The translations under genes were made by a program, and so were the position numbers. A stretch of 64,000 nt of DNA from Apoda limacodes (lineage: Eukaryota > Arthropoda > Insecta > Lepidoptera > Limacodidae), in assembly GCA_946406115.1 (NCBI GenBank), contig OX291543.1, forward strand, positions 36,668,815 to 36,732,814, written 5' to 3'. Below the pieces are notes generated by a model. The model saw only the letters and a program-made list of their open reading frames with translations. It was not told the DNA's origin and ran no database searches. Shown in pieces: positions 58,201 to 64,000 of this stretch (position 1 is the stretch's first letter; every line of letters begins with the position of its first letter).

Positions 58201-61124
58201 TCCTTTTTTTGAAGTCAATTAAAAAGTACTTTATTACTTAAAATACCAAATAAAACGCCTTGCTTTGCTGGCAGTCGTTCGTGGATACAATTTTTTTTAT
58301 ATTTATTTTGAAAAAAAATTTTGCTTTTTAGTACAATTTTCTGTTAGATTTAATTTTTATATTCTTATGTTTTAAGAAAAGCAAGTTTTTTAATAAAAAT
58401 CTTTTACTTTTTTTTATTTTATACTTTTTAGTGATAGTTTAATTGAATTTTTATAGTTTATAGCCTAAGTTTCATAAGTTGGGTGATGAAAACGGAACGG
58501 ATGAAAAGGAGAACGATATTATGTTAAATATAAATTAGTAATTAAATTTTCACTCCATTTTTCACGTTCCACCCCAATGTCCACCTTCAGGTGCACTTCC
58601 TGCATCTGCCAAGAGGTGATAACATCAAAATGAACATCAAATTCGTGATCTGCCAAAGAGTGAGAGGGAAGGTGGTCGCTGAGGGCGGCCAACGGTGAAG
58701 AGAACGGCAGAGCTTTTGTCGGAATTCACTTCGATTCTCCATTTCCGAAACCATTCGTCTAGGGCGGTGATTGCGGATTGGAGTCTTTTAGTGATTCGAC
58801 TTACTTGCCTGTCGATGGATCTAATAGGAGGTGGACAGGGCGGTCAATTTCGGCAAGCACCTATATAGAGCGAAAGCTTAGCCTTACATGTGAGCACATA
58901 CAATTACCTATTAACAACCTACTTAAGAAAGTGCATCGCATCTAATTCTACGCACGTAGTAAGGAAATGGTAGATGTGAGCACATACAATTAGCTATGAA
59001 CAACCTACTTAAGAAAGTGCATTGCATCTAATTCTACGCACGTAGTAAGGAAATGGTAGATGTGAGCACATACAATTAGCTATGAACAACCTACTTAAGA
59101 AAGTGCATCGCATCTAATTCTACGCACATAGTAAGGAAATGGTAGATGTGAGCACGTACAATTAGCTATGTATTTAAGCAGCGATCGCATTACTGTTAAG
59201 AGTCTTCAGTTAGCCGAAATAATGTAAACATCTCTCGCAATATACAACAGAAGATACAAAAAACATCTTCCGTTGTATTATGTACTCGAACTGCTGGCTA
59301 AATATAATAACGACCGTAACATATAATTACGTGTCGTCACAGAAGTTAAGCCGCATCATTTTAGTATGGAAGTGTGACATTGAATTCGTAAGCTTGCATT
59401 ATATTACCTTTTTACATATTTTCATTACTTTCCTAAACATTTCTTTACAGAAAATGGATTGTTATGAAGTGTAAGAAAGTAAAGTTTTGGCAGTTTATTT
59501 TCAATCTAAAAAATAATTTAATAAAAGATAGACTTGTAAATAACTTTTTTGCTATACATTTTTTTTAACATGGAATCACTTTTTGCATCAATGGAATGTT
59601 ATGTGGACTCATGTATTACAAACAAAATTGTCAACAATAAAATCGAAAATAACTGGTCCGGTCGCGTGCTTTCGTCCGTGATAAAATATTTCAGTAAGCA
59701 GGGGCGACAGGGGCACGGGAGGAGCTGATGGGTGGTTATTTATGGCATCGATAGTGTTTCAATCAAAAATAATTTCGATTGGAATTTCAGCTTCATTGGA
59801 ATGAAGTTTTTCGTTTGACAAAATTTTGATAATGATTTCTTCTATGTTACGTACTATTTCAAAAATCGTAATGGTAACCCTTAATAAATAATTCTTTAGT
59901 CAGATTTAAAAATTGTGTACTATTACTATAAAATAATGCACTTATGTATCGAGAAATATACTGAATGGTCAAATAGATAAGGAGTGGGATGAAATAAGGA
60001 CATGTTTTTCTTCTTATATATCATTACTAGCTTATTATTATATAGTTGATATTATATGAAAGATGCATGTTTAGCTCTAACTAAATGTTAATAGATTCAA
60101 TCAAAATATTTTGATTGAGTCTATTATTCATGACGGTTTTTGTCCTGGAAAGTCGATTTGGACCAAATTGTGGAATCATTAAATATAGTTTTATAGGTAA
60201 AATCATTAACAATTAAAAGCTTTCTTTCCTCTCAAAAGTCTACGTGGACGAGGTCACGGGAATAAGTGTGCTAATAAAACACCAAAAACCTTAGAACATC
60301 AAATATAAAATGAATGTACAACAAATAGTTTTGACCCATTAATTCAAAAACGAATCTCTTAGTGACAAATTAGCTTATAGGTAACTAGAACGCATACATC
60401 AAAACGTTAAGCATTTTTACTGGATTATTCGTGCTAATCATCAATATGGAAATAATTACTATGTTTTTCCAGGTAATTCTTGGTGGAGGTAGAAGAGAAT
60501 TTCTGCCAAATACTGAAAGAGATGAGGAAGGCACCCGAGGCCAGCGTGAGGACGGACGGTACCTGATCGAGGAGTGGCAGGCGGATAAGAGCGCGCGCAA
60601 CCTTAGCCACGCGTACGTGTGGAACCGGTCGCAGCTGATGAGCGTGGCGCAGTCCCCGCCCGAATACCTGCTGGGACTGTTTGAGGGATCGCACCTGCAA
60701 TACAACATGCAGGCAGACCCCGAGACGGAGCCCACGCTCGCCGAGCTCACCGAGGTCGCCATCACCTCTCTGCGCCGCAACGAGAAAGGCTTCTTCCTGT
60801 TCGTGGAGGGCGGCCGCATCGACCACGCGCACCACGACAACTACGTGGAGCTCGCGCTGGACGAGACGATTGAGTTTGCGGCAGCGGTGCAGCGCGCCAC
60901 GGAACTGCTCTCGGAGGAGGACTCGCTGATCGTGGTGACAGCGGATCACGCGCACGTGATGGCCTACAACGGGTACACGCACCGCGGCGGAGACGTGCTG
61001 GGGCCCTCTGACGACGTCGACGAGCACGGCGTGCCCTACCTTACACTATCATACACCAACGGTCCCGGCTTCCGCTCGCAACAAGATGGCAGACGAGTCA
61101 ACGTATTACTCGATGAAAATTACA
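39858..61124 (+). CDS. ALP: Membrane-type alkaline phosphatase, exons 1-4 (3' end outside window)
   Basis: Hydrolyses phosphate monoesters at alkaline pH. Insect family members are secreted and held on the midgut brush border by a GPI anchor (family knowledge). Exons 39858-40238, 40527-40719, 56888-57057 and 60473-61124 join in phases 0, 1 and 0, giving 465 codons with a donor still open at 61125. Signal peptide: residues 1-21. Catalytic residues by alignment to family patterns: FLGDGMS (D88), DSACTA (phosphoserine S138), THASPAG (H201, S203), FVEGGRIDHAHH (E360, D365, H369), TADHAH (D406, H407, H409). The last zinc ligand and GPI signal should lie in later exons. Exons are GC-rich and introns AT-rich. 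Introns are 288 bp, 16.2 kb and 3.4 kb. Some lepidopteran ALPs bind Bt Cry toxins; whether this one does cannot be told. Confidence 0.95.
40527..40719 (+). CDS. ALP: ALP exon 2 (phosphoserine exon)
   Basis: The acceptor is ...GCATCGCAG|ACG, with a poor pyrimidine tract. Residues 128-191 start TYCLNGQIADSACTATAYLC, which includes the phosphorylated serine S138, and continue GVKVNRGIIGLG. C130, C141 and C147 may form conserved disulfides. Donor CCG|GTATGT, phase 1. Continuity with exons 1 and 3 supports the boundaries. Confidence 0.93.
40804..40863. repeat. 31-bp tandem duplication, each unit a small hairpin
   Basis: TATCACCATAATAGGTGATA followed by GAATACTA is present twice (starting 40804 and 40835). 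TATCACC and GGTGATA pair within each unit. It lies 80 bp after the exon 2 donor. Confidence 0.85.
41484..41592. repeat. GTGTCGG-rich simple repeat
   Basis: Interrupted repeats of GTGTCGG(GCC/TCG), GC-rich in an AT-rich intron. The several open frames over it are products of the repeat. Confidence 0.7.
41895..42258 (+). repeat. Interspersed repeat, two tandem copies, ending GCATTTATAATATTAGTATA
   Basis: Blocks TTATCGGTGTA, AACGGCAACTCCTCAATTAT, ACTTTTCAAGT and AAACTATCTCCATACCAAAT occur at 41905-42028 and again at 42058-42184. The second copy continues to AGCGGTTTAAGCGTGAAGAG and the terminal GCATTTATAATATTAGTATA (about 42237-42256). A relative is at 49685-49917. I recall this end from very abundant lepidopteran repeats; classification is uncertain. 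Confidence 0.75.
42260..43900. other. AT-rich intron sequence, no gene recognised
   Basis: Frames at 43145-43456 (+), 43385-43591 (-) and 43642-43854 (+) have no recognisable domain. No transposon could be named. Confidence 0.45.
43901..44620. other. Possible unclassified transposon-derived segment
   Basis: Compositionally distinct text with GTTTCCGAGATATCGCGAAA, AAGATGGCGGCCGGACGACA and TTTTGACCGGATTCTCATGA. This style of sequence is known from insect repeats, but I can place no boundaries or family. Confidence 0.3.
44841..44923. repeat. 42-bp imperfect tandem duplication
   Basis: TTTGTTACTTTATTTATTGT...GAGTGTAGGTACTT (44841) is repeated with small changes from 44883. Confidence 0.7.
45024..47765 (+). 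mobile_element. Plus-strand LINE in ALP intron 2, broken ORF2
   Basis: Endonuclease and RT on the same strand as the host gene. The first frame (45024-45332) has NVVYFNAQSISAHYSDMLAS and LVAESWLKP. A decayed middle reads RGGGGVAINLRSHIPYS (about 45350-45400). The next frame (45592-46590) has MGDFNTCLL, FSYHDLVYLSY and PAPWLTDEIKSLMTKRNRAK. The third frame (46635-47624) holds the RT. A deletion or frameshift near 46560-46625 removes the PKK...FRPIS box. A stop at 47622 (SKLK*) is followed by PIRLRRDAHVLFLLYNVLFN in frame. No ORF1 is seen. Same family as the fragment at 33742-34440, and related to the minus-strand copy at 53040-54470. Confidence 0.9.
46635..47624 (+). pseudogene. RT domain of the intronic LINE
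   Basis: Boxes: FLTRNNLLNPLQSGFRRGHS, LTLLDFSNAFNTVDLDI (motif A), AAGVPQGGVLSPLLFAIF (motif B), LYHLYADDLQIYTQ (motif C), NPTKTQAIIVG and LGIFIDRTLSW (motif E region). Catalytic residues are present, but the frame lacks the finger part upstream and is closed by a stop at 47622. It is an inactive copy inside an intron. Confidence 0.9.
47766..47935. repeat. AT-rich low-complexity tract after the LINE
   Basis: TATATTTATA/CATACATTAT-type sequence with an AT dinucleotide run near 47895. It is probably the tail region between two LINE insertions. Confidence 0.6.
47936..49278 (-). mobile_element. 5'-truncated LINE with poly-A tail, RT half open
   Basis: Poly-T of 26 nt (47936-47961) marks the 3' end. 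It is followed by a 3' UTR with CACTAAGGTGGCAAACAAGC and GGCCCGCCTGATGGTAAGCG, strings I recall from lepidopteran LINE 3' ends. A 402-residue frame (49219-48011) is open to its natural stop. The 5' end is cut at about 49278, just before RT motif A. It is the better-preserved sibling of the copy at 1-1422. Confidence 0.9.
48011..49219 (-). pseudogene. RT palm-to-C-terminus of the truncated LINE
   Basis: ALACSLDIAKAFDRVWHRGL (motif A), NAGVPQGSVLSPTLFLLH (motif B), IHCYADDSTGDTFY (motif C) and RFNPTKTQVCAFT are followed by a long C-terminal region, YKSQVRPHMEYCCHLWAGAP to RRAVRIVDDPKL, and a tail with LKLWNELPAKVF. No frameshift lies within this part. It lacks the endonuclease and fingers because of 5' truncation, so it is dead on arrival. 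Confidence 0.9.
49285..49410 (-). repeat. TAGGGTTCCG-type repeat, copy 2 (reverse)
   Basis: Reverse-complement order of the blocks seen at 2311-2460: ATCACGGTTCATAAGATACA, CGGAGTCTTAGTAATAGGGT, then GAGTACGGCACCCTA. It abuts the truncated 5' end of the LINE at 49278. Confidence 0.75.
49411..49684. other. Intron sequence, no feature recognised
   Basis: Includes a short GC-rich stretch (GCGCGCCGCGGGGAAAGGGG) near 49530. No gene is seen. Confidence 0.4.
49685..49917 (+). repeat. Interspersed repeat related to 41895-42258
   Basis: It shares CTTGACGTTTTCGAGTAACC, AAACTATCTCCATGCCA, AACGGTAACTCCTCAATTAT and the terminal CGCATTTATAATATGAGTAT. Confidence 0.75.
50034..51402. mobile_element. Foldback-type element with arms of ~17-bp tandem units
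   Basis: The left arm (about 50034-50172) and right arm (about 51251-51402) are inverted relative to each other. Each consists of seven to eight degenerate units close to GTTAGGAAAGTGGACGA (right-arm orientation). The outer ends also match in inverted form (left TTCAGGACTTCGTCCACTTT, right complement CTTTAGGACGACTTCGTCCC). The 1.1-kb centre has no ORF. Within it TTTTTTATTTCTACCCAGTAAT occurs twice (about 50800 and 50895). This layout is that of foldback (FB) DNA elements known from Drosophila. No target-site duplication was found by eye. It is non-autonomous, since no transposase is present. Confidence 0.7.
51403..52457. other. Intron sequence, no feature recognised
   Basis: No recognisable coding sequence on either strand, and no repeat boundary seen. 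Confidence 0.45.
52458..52560 (+). repeat. TAGGGTTCCG-type repeat, copy 3 (degraded)
   Basis: TTTAGGGTTTCGTACCTCAA, AACCTTATAGGATCACACTG and CCTTCTGTCTGTCAAGACTC follow the consensus order with many changes. Confidence 0.55.
52561..53039. other. AT-rich intron sequence
   Basis: Ends in TATA-rich low-complexity DNA (52860-52980). No gene. Confidence 0.5.
53040..54470 (-). mobile_element. Minus-strand LINE remnant, RT region
   Basis: Right to left: FPTSWKMAHIIPIPKK (about 54350-54300), then a decayed part. The frame 54134-53781 has LLVLLDFNNAFNCVNYDI (motif A), DSGVPQGVVISPLLFLVF (motif B) and YHLCADDLQLYRS (motif C with Tyr changed to Cys). Then SLLLPIIDYADLCYPDITEA and LRLLN-stop-CIRYIFGLR follow in broken frames to about 53040. 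It is related to the LINE at 45024-47765 but more diverged. Inactive. Confidence 0.8.
54488..54863 (+). repeat. TAGGGTTCCG-type repeat, copy 4
   Basis: TTTAGGGTTCCGTCCCCATT, GGGACCCTATTACTAAGACT, CTGTATCTCATGCACCGTGA and two blocks of TATTTAAGGGGGCTCCCATA (about 54635 and 54795). The inner part from CAACAGGTAGACGCTTGAAA matches 2570-2700. Confidence 0.75.
54864..55108. other. AT-rich sequence, no gene
   Basis: Includes a locally duplicated AAGTAAATTACAC word (about 54867 and 54894). Nothing else seen. Confidence 0.5.
55109..56332 (-). mobile_element. Minus-strand LINE remnant, third RT family in the intron
   Basis: Right to left: MAKVFEKIMYNKIYSFITKL, LKNKLYGFKTSSSTTLEGFS, IFLAMTEAFNFVCHDKLIRY (motif A, catalytic Asp now Ala), KYGVPQGSILGPLLFRLYTN (about 55985-55925, motif B). 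Then IVEWLQQNNLRINIHKTKII (55905-55740), and C-terminal PTEIIQRPTRYRHKLYLLPQ with NIYNKLPENIKDLKFS ending at 55109. Multiple frame breaks and a lost aspartate make it inactive. The right end abuts a TTAA-flanked MITE. Confidence 0.85.
56333..56604. mobile_element. 272-bp MITE with TTAA ends and long inverted repeats
   Basis: Left TTAAGGGGCTAACATAAGTG (56333) and right CACTTATGTTAGCCCCTTAA (to 56604) are exact complements over 27 bp. Weaker pairing extends further inward (both arms then read toward AATTTTT and AGTGCTCAAATT). TTAA at both outer edges is the target duplication used by piggyBac-type transposases, so this is probably a non-autonomous piggyBac-like MITE. The GGGGCTAAC end is not a classical piggyBac terminus, so the superfamily is an inference. 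Confidence 0.75.
56605..56887. other. End of ALP intron 2 with pyrimidine/GT-rich acceptor region
   Basis: AT-rich, then TGTGTGTATATTTGTGTGTC and TCTGTGTGTGCAG before exon 3. The GT-rich tract serves as the acceptor's upstream region. Confidence 0.6.
56888..57057 (+). CDS. ALP: ALP exon 3
   Basis: The acceptor GTGTGTGCAG|GC completes a Gly codon (residue 192) with exon 2, although the two exons are 16.2 kb apart. Residues IVTTTRITHASPAGAYAHTG hold H201 and S203 at the third metal site. WENDAELNAEC and DIAMQLVHDEPGRRFK follow. Donor AAG|GTTTGA, phase 0. Confidence 0.93.
57058..58660. other. ALP intron 3, left part; no gene recognised
   Basis: Contains a moderately GC-rich segment at 57640-57860 (GCGACGTCGCGCC..., GTCGGATTCACCATGTGTCG). 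It could be a SINE or decayed repeat but has no identifiable tRNA-like head. Confidence 0.4.
58665..58889 (-). mobile_element. Internally deleted fragment of the Jockey-like LINE family
   Basis: 58679-58820 matches 18650-18800 of the LINE at 17715-23514 (GGCAGAGCTTTTGTCGG, GATTCTCCATTTCCGAAACC). 58823-58889 matches 20183-20258 (ACAGGGCGGT, TATAGAGCGAAAGCTTAGCC). RT and endonuclease pieces are joined in the original order with about 1.4 kb missing. The right end stops exactly where the 86-bp array begins. Confidence 0.8.
58890..59168 (+). repeat. 86-bp tandem array, three full units and a partial one
   Basis: Units 58890-58975, 58976-59061 and 59062-59147 each start GTGAGCACATACAATTA and end GGAAATGGTAGAT, differing at only a few positions. 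A fourth, partial unit ends near 59168 and leads into TATGTATTTAAGCAGCG. Confidence 0.95.
59171..59278 (+). promoter_or_regulatory. Promoter-like segment (TATTTAAG, TCAGT) followed by a hairpin
   Basis: TATTTAAG at 59171 and the arthropod initiator-like TCAGT at 59206 stand about 37 nt apart, slightly more than usual. A hairpin follows: ATACAACAGAAGAT (59242-59255) pairs with ATCTTCCGTTGTAT (59265-59278) with one G-T type mismatch. With the tandem repeats upstream, the layout resembles the U3-R part of an LTR. It could also be chance. Confidence 0.35.
59279..60472. other. ALP intron 3, right part
   Basis: AT-rich, no coding signal apart from the exon 4 acceptor at its end. It contains a 38-bp near-perfect palindrome at 60089-60126. 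Confidence 0.5.
60089..60126. repeat. 38-bp near-perfect palindrome
   Basis: TAATAGATTCAATCAAAATA followed by TTTTGATTGAGTCTATTA: the two halves are complementary except at one pair. Confidence 0.85.
60473..61124 (+). CDS. ALP: ALP exon 4
   Basis: Acceptor TTTTTCCAG|GTA. Residues 249-465 start VILGGGRREFLPNTERDEEG. FFLFVEGGRIDHAHHDNYVE holds Mg ligand E360 and zinc ligands D365 and H369. LIVVTADHAHVMAYNGYTHR holds D406, H407 and H409; the usual DHSH reads DHAH. It ends VNVLLDENY plus one nucleotide at a consensus donor A|GTAAGT. Family members continue with a further C-terminal region containing the last zinc histidine. Confidence 0.95.
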
Positions 61125-64000
61125 GTAAGTTTATATGTAAACAAATTATCGCACAAATTTATAGAACATTTACCAAACACTCCTCAGCCATAGTCTGATC
61201 GGGATTTGGTTTTTCCACGCTAAAAATCTCTAGGAGTACAGTTTGAATAACCGAAATCGAACGGAAAGTATCTTATTTCATGTCCCTCTCACCATGCGCC
61301 ACCTTTGTGCAAAAATCAATACACCTCGTTGCTCTATAGTTAATCTATAGCTTCGTCATATGTGTGCGACCATCTGACTTCGTCCACGTCGACTTTTGGT
61401 GAAAAAACTTTTTGATATCAGTTTTCGTATTAAAATTTTAATCCCCTATTTTGTCCCCTAAGGAAGGAAGGAAAAACGGTGAAATACTTTATTCTTAATT
61501 TTTTACCTTAAAGACCATATATAATTTTTATGACAAATAAAATAAACAAAACTGCAACCCCCATTTAATTATCTTAAGGGATGATTTTGTCATCATCAAC
61601 AAAAAGTTTTTTAGTGCCCACTTACGTTATAACGGGAACTTCTTTAGTGCCCACTTACGTTCTAACGGGAACTTCTTTGCAAAATGTCAAGTCTAGAAAG
61701 TTCTGCCAAGAAATAAATTGTCTCAAATATTTTTTTATCCCTTATTTCACCACCTTATTTATTTTCCAAAAAAAGAAAACACTGAATCTTAACTTTATGA
61801 TTTAAAGGACAATTACCAATTTTTGTGACTAGTTCCGGATTCCCATAAACACCTTCAATCCCCATTTTCTTTATTAAAATCCTTTCCTGATGTTTGTCTA
61901 CGATATAAGGAGGATCTTGTACTCGTTACAAAATTAAAGTCCTAGACACAAAAATATCGAAATTCTTATAAAACTTTTTATCCCCTATTTTACCCTTTTG
62001 ATAAAAGTGATATAAAAAAAACCTAAGTCTAAAATAAAGTTTTGTTTCTAACACATAATGATATTTTTCAATATCTGTTCTATACAGATACTGTAACGTC
62101 CCCCCTTCTCCAAAGAAATATAAATATATTATTAAAATGTTTTAGGAAACTTCGCAGCCTCAACTCCACTCACTTAACGAGTGAGAGGAATTAAATCTAA
62201 ATAAATATTTAATAGTGATGTAGATAATACCTACCACCTACACTAGCTGACCAGCCAAAATAGTAAAACCCTACTAACGCTGCTAAGGATGGACATGGAA
62301 TTACACATAGTAATTACTGTATCTCTTGGCAGACCTAGTTCTTTAGTGGGCTATGTAATTATTATGGCTGGTATAATCTTAGTTCCCACTTCAACTTTTA
62401 TAGAAGACTTATCTTTACCTAGCTGAAATTGTCCTAGAAACAAGGTCCGTCAATGTATTCATTTCTACTGAGGTGATTGAGATTTCTTTCTACCATAAAT
62501 TTCTAACCGGCAAAGAAGGCGAACTCGTCATTACGATGCTTTAACATTAATTTAGATATTTTTAAAACACAACGTAAAGAATTTCACAACGCACATACAA
62601 TATAATAATTTCTAATATAAAAGTATTTACTAACCAGTAATGGTGGCACAATCTAGCTGTAGTTTAACCCCACGTGGTTCCTAGGCAACTTCTGTTTACT
62701 CACAAGCGTAGACTATGGTTTTCTCCTCGGGCAGCGTTTCAACAATTTAACCGACGGCAATTGAATGTTCTGTATGTATGGGACCACGCACTTTTATCAC
62801 CACTAACCCCTCTCTAACAACGTTCTTACCCCACATTTTAAACACCCCCATCCTGTTTTTTATTCCGGACGGATTTCCGGCCTTTATTAACTTTAAAAAA
62901 GAGAAGGGAATATATTTTAAGTATAATTCTAGTTATTTTGGTTGGGGTACTATTATAGAGAACTGGATTAATATTAACGGTCTAGATAAAACGGCCTAAT
63001 TATCCTAAATTAATAGAATCCTAATAGAATATTAATATTATGTTCTAAATGTTCATAATGTTCTAACAAACCCCGGGTAATTTCAATTAAACTAACACGT
63101 CATACCATTATACGAAATACGTAAAAACCAAGACGACTACCTTTTATAATTGTTAGAATTTTTATTGTACGAGGCTACCCTAATGGTTGTTAAACGACTG
63201 ACTTAGGTAAGTCTCGCGGGCGTTTTCAATATTATAAAAGTTCTAAGTAACTTAAACTTTCGCGGTTATATTCAACATTATAAAACTCCCAATCAGCGTT
63301 CTTAAAACTACCACCAATCACAGTTCGTTCGAACAAACCAATCAACGCTTGCTTTATAACATTCTCTCTAATCACTTTAGTTCCAAACAAACACCCAATA
63401 ATAGTTAGCTTTAAACCATTCATTCTCGCGCCACAGGTTAAAAATTTTACTCAACTTTATTTTGTCTAGAGTTCGAATTCATAAATCGGAAGTTAGATTA
63501 CTACCTACATTTAACAATTAATTCCGTGTTGATGTCTACGATTTGTAAGTTCATAACTTAATATTTTACATTTTTAGTCCTTTGTACTTATATGTTGTTA
63601 GCTTGAAACCTTTCATAAAATAAATCATAACTTCTCATCTAATGTATAAAATTACTGAACTTGAATATTTGAACGTGCCATTGTAATTTAAAGATGCATT
63701 TTGCTATTGGTAGTACGTCCATTGAGAATTGTTTACTAATGAAAATCTTCGCGCTAAAACTTGAATAAATACATTGTATTACGAAAATGTTAAGGCATAA
63801 ATATGGTATCGTCACAATACTCTTAATGCCGCAATGAAATAGGTTTACAAAAAATTGGCATTTACGTGTATTTCAACCCTTTTTTTAAAAAACGGTTTTA
63901 TTGATAGACTTTAAGTTCTGTAATCTATCCTATGTACTGTGCAATAGCCTCAAAAAATTTATCATCACCTAAAAAGAGACAAAGCAAAACTTTGGTCTCT
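61125..64000. other. ALP intron 4 or beyond; no further exon found
   Basis: The donor at 61125 opens an intron that runs past the window end. I searched for the expected C-terminal ALP motif (HxGEDV-like) on the plus strand and saw none. The left part (61380-62060) contains repeat-like text (TTTATCCCCTATTTTACCC and similar), which I recall from lepidopteran interspersed repeats. The frames at 62778-62999 and 63232-63423 are unrecognised. Confidence 0.55.
61612..61677. repeat. 33-bp tandem duplication
   Basis: TAGTGCCCACTTACGTTATA ACGGGAACTTCTT (61612-61644) is repeated with one change (A to C) at 61645-61677. Confidence 0.9.

Noticed and set aside
58890..59168. Regular repeats considered as a CRISPR array
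   Set aside because: Contiguous 86-bp units with no spacers, in an insect genome.
60385..61027. Antisense frames over ALP exon 4 (151 and 197 residues)
   Set aside because: Same reason: they mirror the sense ALP exon.
61125..64000. Search for the next ALP exon
   Set aside because: No plus-strand frame shows the expected C-terminal zinc-ligand motif or a hydrophobic GPI-signal end.

Overview
This window looks like nuclear DNA of a lepidopteran insect (moth or butterfly). The reasons are an intron-split, GC-rich alkaline phosphatase gene in AT-rich DNA, several non-LTR retrotransposons and BEL/Pao and Ty3 remnants of lepidopteran type, and short interspersed tails (TAGGGTTCCGTACC, GCATTTATAATATTAGTATA, GGCCCGCCTGATGGTAAGCG) that I recall as common in Lepidoptera. 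That assignment rests on recognition, not on a database search.

There is one convincing host gene. It is a membrane-type alkaline phosphatase on the + strand, with four exons inside the window: 39858-40238, 40527-40719, 56888-57057 and 60473-61124. All three exon joins keep the reading frame. Together they encode a signal peptide and the catalytic core (465 codons, phosphoserine S138, metal ligands D88, S203, E360, D365, H369, D406, H407). The C-terminal exon(s), including the last zinc histidine and any GPI signal, lie beyond position 64000. Intron 2 is 16.2 kb and full of transposons.

Positions 1-38 kb are a transposon graveyard, mostly in minus orientation. In order: a broken LINE (1-1422), a BEL/Pao gag joined to an antisense Ty3 integrase (6.2-8.3 kb), a LINE ORF1 fragment (8.6-9.3 kb), a BEL/Pao element lacking integrase (10.7-14.4 kb, possible LTR remnants at 9448 and 14760), a Ty3 pol remnant (15.3-16.3 kb), a nearly intact Jockey-like LINE (17715-23514), a short element stacked on the same target site (23524-23996), a plus-strand LINE one frameshift from intact (25026-28174), a BEL/Pao pol split by a gag-only Jockey derivative with an 11-bp target duplication (28.35-32.56 kb), another BEL/Pao piece (32.85-33.74 kb), a LINE 3' fragment, and a LINE with both ORFs decayed (34453-38020). 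A ~104-bp minisatellite (38217-38880) separates this block from the phosphatase gene.

Intron 2 (40720-56887) holds LINE copies at 45.0-47.8, 47.9-49.3, 53.0-54.5 and 55.1-56.3 kb, short LINE-tail repeats, a foldback element whose arms are ~17-bp tandem units in opposite orientation (50034-51402), and a 272-bp MITE with TTAA ends (56333-56604). Intron 3 carries an internally deleted Jockey fragment abutting an 86-bp tandem array that leads into a promoter-like segment with a hairpin. No tRNA, rRNA or CRISPR array was recognised, and nothing here forms an operon.
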